In this document: positions 6,580-13,384 of the stretch, one piece after another
How the letters are laid out: the number at the start of each line of letters is the position of its first letter
Position numbering within the stretch: the first letter of the stretch is position 1
Assembly (NCBI RefSeq): GCF_001557215.1
Contig: NZ_LSJM01000152.1
Location: 1-15,383 of the forward strand
Origin: Sphingomonas sp. CCH9-E2
GTDB lineage: Bacteria; Pseudomonadota; Alphaproteobacteria; Sphingomonadales; Sphingomonadaceae
DNA length: 15,383 nucleotides
Reading direction: 5' to 3'
The notes under the pieces: model-generated
What the model saw: the letters and a program-made list of their open reading frames with translations, nothing else
Database searches by the model: none
What the model was told of the DNA's origin: nothing
Position numbers and translations under genes: made by a program

Positions 6580-7527
6580 TTGGGCACTGCTATCGTGGCT
6601 GCGGCACTGTTTCTGCCTCCTCCAGTAATGCTGGATCAGATGGCGATCGTGCCGGTGCTTTTTCAAGAAACGGCACCTGTCGGCCATGTGCCGCAAGAGG
6701 TACCGGCTATAGGCTCCGAAGGCGAAGCAACGTCGGCAAACCCCGTTGAGGCTCCAACGCCACCGTCGTCACCGGAGGAAGGTTTGCCGATAGATATTGG
6801 CGCCGAGCAGCAGACGGTCGAACACAATGACATTGTGGTCACTGCTCGACCGGGTCATGCGCCGGGAGATCCGTTGCAAGCTGTCAACGCACAGGCATTT
6901 GCCATCACCCAGACCGTTGACAAGGCGGTCGTCGCGCCGGTGGCGATGACCTATCAACGCGCCTTGCCTGGTTCGGTTCGTGGGGCAATCCGCAATTTCT
7001 TCAATAATCTGGCTGAACCGGTTGCATTCCTCAATTTCCTCGTTCAGCTCAAACCCGGCAAGGCGGCCGAGACGGCCGGACGGTTTGCGATCAACACAAC
7101 GGTCGGCGTCGCCGGGATGATCGATGTCGCCCGGAAAAAACCGTTCAAACTACCTCGTAGATCGAACGGCTTTGCCAACACACTGGGCTATTACGGCGTA
7201 AAGCCCGGCCCCTTTCTGTTCCTTCCGCTGATCGGCCCTACGACCGTCAGAGACCTCATCGGCCTTGGTATCGACCGAATGGTTCTTCCGTCGGCGTTCG
7301 GCCAGCCGTTCAACCAGCCCACCTACACGGTTCCAGCAAGCATCGTTGGGTCGCTTGATTACCGGGTTCAGTTCGACTCACAACTTCGCGAGTTGAAAGA
7401 CACGCCGGACCCGTATGCTGCTTCGCGCAGGAACTATCTGGAAGGCCGCCAGGCGGAGATTGACGCTCTGCATGGGCGAACGTCACCGCAACCGATCACG
7501 CGCCGTACGCTCCCGGTTTTCCCATGA
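6580..7527 (+). CDS. mlaA: MlaA (VacJ) family outer-membrane phospholipid-retrieval protein with TonB-box-like motif
   Basis: MlaA removes misplaced phospholipids from the outer leaflet of the outer membrane and passes them to the periplasmic MlaC. The 315-residue product has an N-terminal hydrophobic segment (residues 1-16), then a long Pro/Glu-rich linker (about 30-80). The MlaA domain runs about 98-240: AVNAQAFAITQTVDKAVVAP, RNFFNNLAEPVAFLNFLVQ, FAINTTVGVAGMIDVA, GFANTLGYYGVKPGPFLFLP. Residues 84-90 read DIVVTAR, identical in type to TonB boxes of nearby receptors. The TTG at 6580 was chosen for its AAAGG with 7-nt spacing and the signal-like segment that follows; no lipobox Cys follows it. 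An in-frame GTG at 6403 would give a VASC lipobox but overlaps the sigma gene. Its stop overlaps the next gene (ATGA), so it heads a lipid operon. Confidence 0.88.
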   Translation: MGTAIVAAALFLPPPVMLDQMAIVPVLFQETAPVGHVPQEVPAIGSEGEATSANPVEAPTPPSSPEEGLPIDIGAEQQTVEHNDIVVTARPGHAPGDPLQAVNAQAFAITQTVDKAVVAPVAMTYQRALPGSVRGAIRNFFNNLAEPVAFLNFLVQLKPGKAAETAGRFAINTTVGVAGMIDVARKKPFKLPRRSNGFANTLGYYGVKPGPFLFLPLIGPTTVRDLIGLGIDRMVLPSAFGQPFNQPTYTVPASIVGSLDYRVQFDSQLRELKDTPDPYAASRRNYLEGRQAEIDALHGRTSPQPITRRTLPVFP

Positions 7528-8210
7528 TGCATGGCTCTCCTGCTCGTTCCGAACTACGCCGCATACAAGAGAATTGGCTTGCCAAGAGCGAACGACGGGT
7601 TCTCCAATGGCTTTGCGCCCGAATGCCTGCTTCCATCACGCCGGATCGCCTGACCGCCATCGGCATGATTGGAGCCACAATGGTTTTTGGCGGCTACATT
7701 GCGAGCAATCTTGGCCACCTTTGGTTACTTTTGTCCCTCGCCGGCTATGTCGTTCAATGGTTTGGGGACTCAATGGACGGAAGCCTCGCGCGGTATCGTA
7801 AGATCGAGCGCCCCTCCTACGGATACTTCATCGATCACAGTTGTGACGGGATGGCAAATCTGCTGATCGTGGCCGGGATCGGCCTTTCCCCGTACGTGAC
7901 CATGAACATCGCCATGGTCGCGCTGGCCGGTTACCTCTTGATGTCGGTTCACACATTCCTCGCGGCGCGAGTGATGGGCGAATTGCGACTGTCCTATCTC
8001 GCAATGGGTCCTACCGAGCTTCGCCTTTTCCTGATCCTGTTGACGATTGCGATGATGGCAATCGAGCCCGGCGGAGACCGTATCTGGACGATACCGGCAC
8101 TAGACGCTCTGGTAGGATTCATCGGCGCCGCGCTGATTTGCCTATTTATAGTGCAAACCTTGCTAGTGGCTAGAACACTTGCTCGTGTCGATTCAAATGC
8201 GGATCGTTGA
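7524..8210 (+). CDS. CDP-alcohol phosphatidyltransferase family protein
   Basis: This 228-residue integral membrane enzyme is predicted to transfer a phosphatidyl group from CDP-diacylglycerol to an alcohol (or a phospho-alcohol from CDP-alcohol to a lipid), releasing CMP or CDP-alcohol products typical of phospholipid head-group synthesis. The family signature is complete: D82-x2-DG-x2-AR, then G100-x3-D104-x3-D108 (GDSMDGSLARYRK ... GYFIDHSCDG). These Asp residues bind the metals and the pyrophosphate. About six hydrophobic segments lie near 45-60, 64-80, 108-124, 126-145, 164-180 and 192-215. A GPTELR segment (162-167) resembles ethanolamine/choline-phosphotransferase-like branches more than PgsA, so the acceptor is unknown. 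It starts at ATG within mlaA's stop (ATGA) and overlaps the glycosyltransferase by 14 nt. The three genes are therefore coupled. Confidence 0.9.
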   Translation: MMHGSPARSELRRIQENWLAKSERRVLQWLCARMPASITPDRLTAIGMIGATMVFGGYIASNLGHLWLLLSLAGYVVQWFGDSMDGSLARYRKIERPSYGYFIDHSCDGMANLLIVAGIGLSPYVTMNIAMVALAGYLLMSVHTFLAARVMGELRLSYLAMGPTELRLFLILLTIAMMAIEPGGDRIWTIPALDALVGFIGAALICLFIVQTLLVARTLARVDSNADR

Positions 8211-9369
8211 TGTCAATGAGTACTACTGCCCGACAGGAGGTGGGGTTCGAACGTACATCGACCGGAAAATGCGACTCCTGGCTGATCTTGGTCACGAACT
8301 TATTGTCATCGCACCCGGCCATGAGAATCGTCTCGAACACCGCCCCGGCGGGGGGCGCGTTTTCTGGGTAGCCGCACCCCGCCTTCCGTTCGACCGAAGC
8401 TACGGGATGTTCTGGGATGGGGCTCCGGTAACGGCACTGCTCGATGAACTAAATCCCGACGTCGTCGAGACAAGCTCGCCGTTTCGCCCCGCATGGATCG
8501 TCGCCAACTGGAGAGCGCCCGCAGCTAAAGTCTTCTTCGCACACAATGACCATATGACTGCCTACGCGCAGCGTTGGGTGGGACGACTGGCCTCGCGGCA
8601 AAAAGTTGAGAGTTGGTTTGGGTGGTACACCCGCTACCTTGCTCACTTCCTCGACAGGTTCGATGCCTTTGTCACGAATGGCAGGACGCTCGACCGTTGG
8701 TATTCCGGCCGCGGACTTCAGGTCGATGCACCGCTTCCGCTCGGCGTGGAAGGCGGCGTTTTCGCCCCGCATCTTCGAGATGAACAACTACGGGCAGCGC
8801 TACTGGGCGAGTGCCACCTTCCACCTTGTGCGCATTTACTTATCGGGGTCGGGAGGCATCACCCGGAGAAGCGCTGGCCGATGGTTATTGATGCGGTTGA
8901 ACAAGCCGGCCAATCGGCACCTATTGGGCTCATCCTCCTTGGCGACGGCGTCGATCGACCCAAAATCTTCAGCCGCGTCGCTGGCAATCCCCACATCCGG
9001 CTGTTTAAGCCGATCTTCGAGCGTGAGCGATTTGCATCCGTGTTGGCCAGCGCAGATGCGCTCGTGCACGGATCGGATACCGAACCTTTTGGTCTCGTTG
9101 CCTTAGAAGCCATCGCGTCAGGGCTGCCGTTGATTGTTCCTAACGAGGGAGGGTCAGCGGAATTTGCAGCACCAAGCCATTCCGAATCCTATAATGCGCG
9201 TGACGCGAAATCCTGCGCAGCGGCGATCCTGCGCCTGTTGGCGCGGGATTCCGTACAGTTACGTTCGGCAACCCTGGATGCAGCAGGAAGAGTTCGTACG
9301 GATCTCGATCACCTAATTGACCTACTGGATTATTATAATCAGCTACTCTTACGACGATCGATTTCATGA
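8197..9369 (+). CDS. GT4-family glycosyltransferase (GT-B fold)
   Basis: The 390-residue cytoplasmic or membrane-peripheral retaining glycosyltransferase starts MRIVDVNEYYCPTGGGVRTY. The N-terminal Rossmann half carries the Gly-rich acceptor loop (12-17) and HELIVIAPGHEN. The C-terminal half has the nucleotide-sugar site: GVGRHHPEKRWPMVIDA (about 217-233), LILLGDGVDR (245-254) and the E-x7-E motif EPFGLVALE (E296 and E304), followed by ASGLPLIVPNEGGSAEF. Overall layout is like lipid-linked mannosyltransferases (PimB/MgtA type), but the donor sugar cannot be read. The ATG at 8197 fits the family start; a TTG at 8179 is in frame but less likely. It overlaps the phosphatidyltransferase by 14 nt, so I infer that it glycosylates the lipid made by that enzyme. 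Confidence 0.9.
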   Translation: MRIVDVNEYYCPTGGGVRTYIDRKMRLLADLGHELIVIAPGHENRLEHRPGGGRVFWVAAPRLPFDRSYGMFWDGAPVTALLDELNPDVVETSSPFRPAWIVANWRAPAAKVFFAHNDHMTAYAQRWVGRLASRQKVESWFGWYTRYLAHFLDRFDAFVTNGRTLDRWYSGRGLQVDAPLPLGVEGGVFAPHLRDEQLRAALLGECHLPPCAHLLIGVGRHHPEKRWPMVIDAVEQAGQSAPIGLILLGDGVDRPKIFSRVAGNPHIRLFKPIFERERFASVLASADALVHGSDTEPFGLVALEAIASGLPLIVPNEGGSAEFAAPSHSESYNARDAKSCAAAILRLLARDSVQLRSATLDAAGRVRTDLDHLIDLLDYYNQLLLRRSIS

Positions 9370-9373
9370 TAAA

Positions 9374-9388
9374 TTTCGCGAAAAAAAA
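9374..9388. repeat. TTTCGCGAAA palindrome with A-tract before the mgtC-like gene
   Basis: A perfect 10-bp palindrome (9374-9383) runs into eight consecutive A residues (9381-9388), in the 39-bp gap between the glycosyltransferase and the MgtC-like gene. It could be an operator or chance. A five-codon ORF (MKQGL) starts at 9388 and stops 3 bp before the TTG start; it lacks a Shine-Dalgarno sequence and is probably meaningless. Confidence 0.25.
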
Positions 9389-9408
9389 TGAAGCAAGGGT
9401 TGTAGTCA

Positions 9409-9882
9409 TTGACGTATCTTACGGAAAACATTCCCTGGTGGCTTGATATAGCGCGCATCCTACTGGCAGGGTTGCTGGGTGCCATAATTGGCTGGCAACG
9501 TGAGCACCACGGCAGGGAAGCCGGAATCCGAACCTACATGGCTGCTTCGCTAGGAGCCTGCGCCTTCGGACTTGTGTCGAACGCCATCGGGGACCAAGGT
9601 CGCATCTCTGCGGGAATTGTTACTGGAGTAGGATTCATTGGCGCCGGCATCATCCTGCGCGACGCTGGGCGCGTGACGGGGCTCACAACGGCAGCTACGC
9701 TCTGGGCGTCTGCAGCGGTCGGGTTAAGCGCCGCGTACGGGATCTATCATCTGGCTGTCATAACCGCTCTGATGCTTCTTTTGATCCTTGAGCTGCCTCG
9801 CATGCCTGGGTGGACGCGGGTTTCGCACCGAGCCCGCTTGCATGTACACCATTCGGATTCCGACGACGAACCTACTCGATGA
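9409..9882 (+). CDS. MgtC/SapB family inner-membrane protein
   Basis: The 157-residue protein has four to five hydrophobic helices (about 12-30, 42-60, 66-84, 95-112, 114-130) and a His/Asp-rich cytoplasmic tail (LHVHHSDSDDEPTR). MgtC signatures are clear: GWQREHHGREAGIRTYMAAS, GVGFIGAGIILRD and GLTTAATLWASAAVGLSAAY. MgtC proteins support growth at low Mg2+ and in macrophages and modulate ATP synthase in Salmonella; this one lacks the C-terminal ACT-like domain of full-length MgtC, as many SapB-type proteins do. The start must be TTG at 9409 because an in-frame TAG lies at 9403-9405 and the first ATG is at codon 44. AAGGG precedes it at about 9 nt. It follows the lipid genes closely and may be on their transcript. 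Confidence 0.9.
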   Translation: MTYLTENIPWWLDIARILLAGLLGAIIGWQREHHGREAGIRTYMAASLGACAFGLVSNAIGDQGRISAGIVTGVGFIGAGIILRDAGRVTGLTTAATLWASAAVGLSAAYGIYHLAVITALMLLLILELPRMPGWTRVSHRARLHVHHSDSDDEPTR

Positions 9883-9997
9883 ACATCACCTTGCACGCCG
9901 AAGCAGGCCAATCGGCTCGGAATCTAGCGCCGTGGAAGTTGGAATTGACGTCCCTTTCTCGGGATTTTCGCTTCGATGCAGCTTTTGAACGGCCAAA

Positions 9998-10026
9998 TGA
10001 GCCTGCGGCTCAATCCGTGCTATGAT
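9998..10026 (+). promoter_or_regulatory. Candidate extended -10 promoter with palindromic operator for the cupredoxin gene
   Basis: TGCTATGAT (10018-10026) is an extended -10 element placed 23 bp before the cupredoxin ATG. A perfect inverted repeat, TGAGCC-TGC-GGCTCA (9998-10012), occupies the -35 position, where no good -35 hexamer exists. This arrangement fits a repressor or activator site. The regulator is unknown. Nothing else of note is seen in 9883-10048. Confidence 0.4.
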
Positions 10027-10048
10027 ACGCTTGTACTGGGGATGTTCG

Positions 10049-10444
10049 ATGCGCTCGCTAAGCCTCGCTGTTTGCGGCCTTCTTCTCGCGGGGCCTGGCT
10101 TTGCTCAATCGCCGAACTGGTTGAACGCCCGGACGATCGAAATCGACATGAAGAATTTCGCTTTCGTTCCAGCCACGATCACGCTTCAACGCGGTGTTCC
10201 CTACCGCTTGCGCTTTGTTAACACGGCAGGGGGCGGCCACAATTTTGTCGCCAAGGCCTTTTTCGAGCAAGCCAGTATTGCCCCTGCCAGCCGGTCGACG
10301 ATCAACAAGGGTGAGGTCGATCTGGGAGGCGGAGAAAGCGGGGACGTGCGCCTGGTTGTCAACCGGATCGGAACCTACGACGTGCATTGTTCGCACTTCA
10401 TGCACTCGATTTTCGGCATGAAAGGCAAGATCGTCGTCCGGTGA
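10049..10444 (+). CDS. Periplasmic cupredoxin-domain (type 1 copper) protein
   Basis: This 131-residue exported blue-copper-type protein starts MRSLSLAVCGLLLAG, with signal peptide cleavage near GFAQ/SPN (residue 20). The cupredoxin fold follows: TIEIDMKNFAFVPATITLQR, then RFVNTAGGGHNF with ligand H64, and the C-terminal loop YDVHCSHFMHSIFGMKGKIV. The last loop gives C114-x4-H119-x4-M124, the usual Cys-His-Met arrangement, so a complete type 1 copper site is predicted. Its role is electron transfer or periplasmic copper binding. The ATG at 10049 is preferred over 10022 because GGGGA precedes it and the signal peptide begins there. It lies 248 bp before a siderophore receptor in the same direction, but that gene probably has its own control region. 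Confidence 0.88.
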   Translation: MRSLSLAVCGLLLAGPGFAQSPNWLNARTIEIDMKNFAFVPATITLQRGVPYRLRFVNTAGGGHNFVAKAFFEQASIAPASRSTINKGEVDLGGGESGDVRLVVNRIGTYDVHCSHFMHSIFGMKGKIVVR

Positions 10445-10628
10445 GCGTCACTGGCTCGGCTCTCTTCCATGTCATGGCTGAGGACGTTCGGCGTAATGCA
10501 ACGGCAAAGCCAACTCAGGCTCTGATAAGTGATCTCGTCGGGCTTCGTAACATTGCCGTAGTCCGTTTCGCTGGCCTCATATTTTAGAGAGCAAGTCAAC
10601 GGGCCCGACAGCGACCACCCCGAAGGGC

Positions 10629-10680
10629 TATTGCGACGCACTCTCAAATCACCTATTGCGTTGGTGAGAGAGATTCGCAA
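10629..10680. promoter_or_regulatory. Repeated TTGCG half-sites and small hairpin upstream of the siderophore receptor
   Basis: TATTGCG occurs twice (10629-10635, 10654-10660) and CGCAA, its inverted core, occurs once at 10676-10680. A hairpin TCACC-9nt-GGTGA spans 10649-10667, with an alternative pairing CTCTCA/TGAGAG (10641-10646 with 10665-10670). All lie within 65 bp of the receptor start. They could be an iron-responsive operator or leader structure. I do not recognise a classical Fur box. A weak TTGCCG (10553) and TCATAT (10577) may be the promoter. Confidence 0.3.
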
Positions 10681-10692
10681 AAAGGGTCAACG

Positions 10693-12837
10693 GTGAGAAA
10701 TCTTGGTATTGGAACTGCACTCGGCTTCGGGCTGCTCACCGTCCCGGCAATGGCTCAAGACCAGTTCCTGCCGGGACCCGGCAGCACCTCGCAAACGATC
10801 ATCGTGACCGGCGTCCGCGACGGCTATCAGGTCGATGCGACCAGCACCGCCACGCGCACACCGACCGAGCTCAACGATGTCCCCCAAGCGGTCTCGATCA
10901 TCACGGAAACGCAGATCGACGACCAGGCGATGCGCTCTATTGCCGATGTACTACGCTATGTCCCCGGCGCCGTAATCTCTCAAGGTGAGGGACACCGCGA
11001 TCAGATCATCCTGCGCGGGAACAGCAGCACCGCAGACTTCTTCGTCGATGGCTTGCGGGACGACGTGCAATATTATCGCGGCCTCTACAATGCAGAGAGG
11101 ATCGAGGTTCTGAAAGGTCCCAACGCGATGATCTTCGGGCGCGGCGGCGGCGGGGGCGTAATCAACCGCGTCACCAAGCGCCCTGTCGCCAACGCCTTCA
11201 TCAGCGGCAGCGGTTCGGCGGACACATATGGCGCATGGTATGTCGACGCCGACATCAGTCAGCCACTCAGCGAGTCCGTCTCCACCCGGATGAACGCCGT
11301 TTACGAGGAGTTCCGAAACAATCGCGACTTCTATGACGGGCGCCGGGTTGCGATCAACCCGACCGTCGCGCTCTCGCTCGGCGGTGCGACTCGGATCGAT
11401 CTGGGCTTCGAATATAACAGCGACAAGCGAACGATTGACCGAGGCGTCCCCTCGGCCGTCCAGGGCTCGCTCACGAGCCCATCACGTCCGCTTACCGGCG
11501 TCCGCGACACCTTCTTCGGTGTGCCGGGGTTCAACGTCAGCGATTTCGAGGCCAAGGTCCTAAATGGCCGCGTTGAGCACCGCTTCAGCGACAATCTGAC
11601 CCTGACCAGCCGGGTCTTATACGGTGATTATGACAAGCTCTATCGGAACGCCTTTGCGGTAACCCCGGTCACGCCACGCGGCGGCGTCCGCAGCGTCGGC
11701 CTCGAAGCGTATAGCGATCCCACGACGCGCACGAACCTGCTCAACCAGAACGACCTTGTGTGGACCGTCACCACCGGCCCCGTTCGCCACGTGCTGCTCG
11801 CCGGCTTCGAAGTTAGCGACCAGCGCACGCGCAACCAGCGGATCAACGGCTTTTTCGGGGGTGGCGATATCGTCAACGGGGGGCGGCGCGTCTTTGTCGG
11901 GTTGGCCGACCCGATCACGGTGCCGCCGGTTACGCTGCGCACCGCCGCCAACACCGGCTACCGGTCGGTCCGCACGAACGCCGACGTCACTGCCTTCTAC
12001 GTGCAGGACCAGATCTCGATCGGCGACCATGTCGATGTCATCGGCGGCGTTCGCCGCGACCGCTTCACGCTCAACGTCGACGACCTGGTTGCCGCACAGA
12101 GCTATAGCCGCACGGACACCCTATGGTCTCCCCGAGTGGGCGTGGTGCTCAAGCCGGTGCAACCTGTCTCGATATACGCCAGCTATAGCCGGTCCTTCCT
12201 GCCGCAGTCGGGGGATCAATTCTCATCACTCGATATCACTAGCGCCGCGCTGGAACCGGAAAGGTTCGACAACTACGAGCTTGGTTTCAAGTGGGATATC
12301 CTGCCCACGCTGAACCTGACGGCCGCCATCTACCAGCTCGACCGCACCAACACCCGCGCGGCCGACCCCAATGACCCCGCACGGACGGTGCTCACGGGCG
12401 CGCAGCGCAGCAAAGGGCTCGAACTCGGCCTTAGCGGCGCGATCACACCCCAGTGGCAGATCAGCGCGGGCTATGCGCTGCAGGACGCGACAATTCGCAA
12501 AACGACGAGTGCCGCCCCGGCCGGGCGCGAGGTTCCGCTGGTTCCCAAACAGCAGGCTTCGCTGTGGACCCGCTACGACCTCACCCCTCGCCTTGGGGCC
12601 GGGGTCGGGGTCTATCACCAGTCGAGGAGCTTCACGTCCATCAGCAACACCGCCATCCTGCCCGCCTTCACCCGCGTCGATGCCGCGGCATTCTTCAAGC
12701 TCACCCCCCAGATCGAGGCGCAAATCAACGTCGAGAATCTGCTTAACAGCGATTATTTCTCGTCCGCCTACAACGACAACAACATCATGCCCGGCGCGCC
12801 GACGACGGTGCGCGCAACAGTTAGAATGAGATTATAA
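10693..12837 (+). CDS. TonB-dependent catecholate siderophore receptor, Fiu-like
   Basis: The 714-residue outer-membrane receptor is predicted to import ferric catecholate siderophores or monomeric catechols. The signal peptide ends near PAMA/QDQ (residue 21). The TonB box is QTIIVTG (34-40), followed by a plug domain with VPQAVSIITETQI, GEGHRDQIILRGNSSTADFF, VDGLRDDVQYYRGLYNAERI and EVLKGPNAMIFGRGGGGGVI. These plug segments are characteristic of Fiu/CatT-type receptors. The barrel continues to VRATVRMRL; the last residue is Leu and not the usual Phe/Trp, which can affect BAM recognition. There is no STN domain, so it is uptake-only. The start is GTG at 10693, preceded by AAAGGG at 6 nt. The length is normal for the family. 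It is likely iron-regulated, though no clear Fur box was recognised. Confidence 0.93.
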   Translation: MRNLGIGTALGFGLLTVPAMAQDQFLPGPGSTSQTIIVTGVRDGYQVDATSTATRTPTELNDVPQAVSIITETQIDDQAMRSIADVLRYVPGAVISQGEGHRDQIILRGNSSTADFFVDGLRDDVQYYRGLYNAERIEVLKGPNAMIFGRGGGGGVINRVTKRPVANAFISGSGSADTYGAWYVDADISQPLSESVSTRMNAVYEEFRNNRDFYDGRRVAINPTVALSLGGATRIDLGFEYNSDKRTIDRGVPSAVQGSLTSPSRPLTGVRDTFFGVPGFNVSDFEAKVLNGRVEHRFSDNLTLTSRVLYGDYDKLYRNAFAVTPVTPRGGVRSVGLEAYSDPTTRTNLLNQNDLVWTVTTGPVRHVLLAGFEVSDQRTRNQRINGFFGGGDIVNGGRRVFVGLADPITVPPVTLRTAANTGYRSVRTNADVTAFYVQDQISIGDHVDVIGGVRRDRFTLNVDDLVAAQSYSRTDTLWSPRVGVVLKPVQPVSIYASYSRSFLPQSGDQFSSLDITSAALEPERFDNYELGFKWDILPTLNLTAAIYQLDRTNTRAADPNDPARTVLTGAQRSKGLELGLSGAITPQWQISAGYALQDATIRKTTSAAPAGREVPLVPKQQASLWTRYDLTPRLGAGVGVYHQSRSFTSISNTAILPAFTRVDAAAFFKLTPQIEAQINVENLLNSDYFSSAYNDNNIMPGAPTTVRATVRMRL

Positions 12838-12909
12838 CGGTGTTGGCCAACTTGGTCGGGTGCGGATCAAGCCGCCCTCGCAAAAGTCGGTGAGACGCCG
12901 CTGGCCGGT

Positions 12910-13365
12910 TTAGAAACCAGTCTTCGCCGATGGATCACAGGACTGGCGCATGAACTCCAGGGCATCACCGACGCGGCGCACCGCGTCATTGTCCCCGACG
13001 AATATATCGAGACCCTCGTAGGGCTGCGCGCCCCCTTTGATCTCCACCGACGCCTGGGGCGCGTTGGCCGAGTAAAGCGGTCGGATCGCAACCACCTGAT
13101 CTAGTTTCACGCTGAGGGCGCTTTTGTCGGCGAGCGTGAGCGTAACGAGGCAACCACCTTTCACTCCTACGCTCGTGATCCTGCTGCTCCGCACGAAACC
13201 CGGCCAAGGCTTTGCGACGGCTGTGCCGCGGGTCAGCATGTCCTGGACGAACTTCGACGCACCCGCGGCGGTTCGTGGTTTGGCGGGCACCACCTGCTGA
13301 GCCGCCACGGGCGCTGCGCTTCCGAGCGAAAGTGCGTAGATCAATAGGTCAGGACGATGGGGCAT
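12910..13365 (-). CDS. Secreted protein of unknown function
   Basis: The 151-residue product starts MPHRPDLLIYALSLGSAAPV, with a signal peptide cleaved near AVAA/QQ (residue 22), so it is probably periplasmic. The mature part has VTLTLADKSALSVKLDQVVA, YSANAPQASVEIKGG and EGLDIFVGDNDAVRRVGDAL, a pattern of short beta strands followed by a helix ending EFMRQSCDPS. Two Cys residues (GGCLV and QSCD) could form a disulphide. I recognise no family. It begins 19 bp after the stop of the lipoprotein gene and lacks a clear Shine-Dalgarno, so it is probably second in a two-gene operon. Its 3' end converges on the siderophore receptor with a 72-bp gap containing a GTTGGCCAAC palindrome but no obvious terminator. 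Confidence 0.65.
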   Translation of the reverse strand: MPHRPDLLIYALSLGSAAPVAAQQVVPAKPRTAAGASKFVQDMLTRGTAVAKPWPGFVRSSRITSVGVKGGCLVTLTLADKSALSVKLDQVVAIRPLYSANAPQASVEIKGGAQPYEGLDIFVGDNDAVRRVGDALEFMRQSCDPSAKTGF

Positions 13366-13384
13366 CAGTGAACTTTAGCCGACC

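Noticed and set aside
6575..6628. 17-codon ORF (MSWALLSWL...) ending TAATG at an in-frame mlaA ATG (6628)
   Set aside because: Its ATG is only 2 nt from AAAGG, which is better placed for the TTG at 6580, and starting at 6628 would remove the signal-like segment.
10375..10680. 101-codon minus-strand frame across the cupredoxin 3' end and the receptor leader
   Set aside because: It is antisense to a clear gene, has no family resemblance and contains a regulatory-looking intergenic region.
12842..12851. GTTGGCCAAC palindrome between convergent genes
   Set aside because: It has no loop and no following T-run, so it is not a terminator. A 10-bp palindrome alone is weak evidence for a site.
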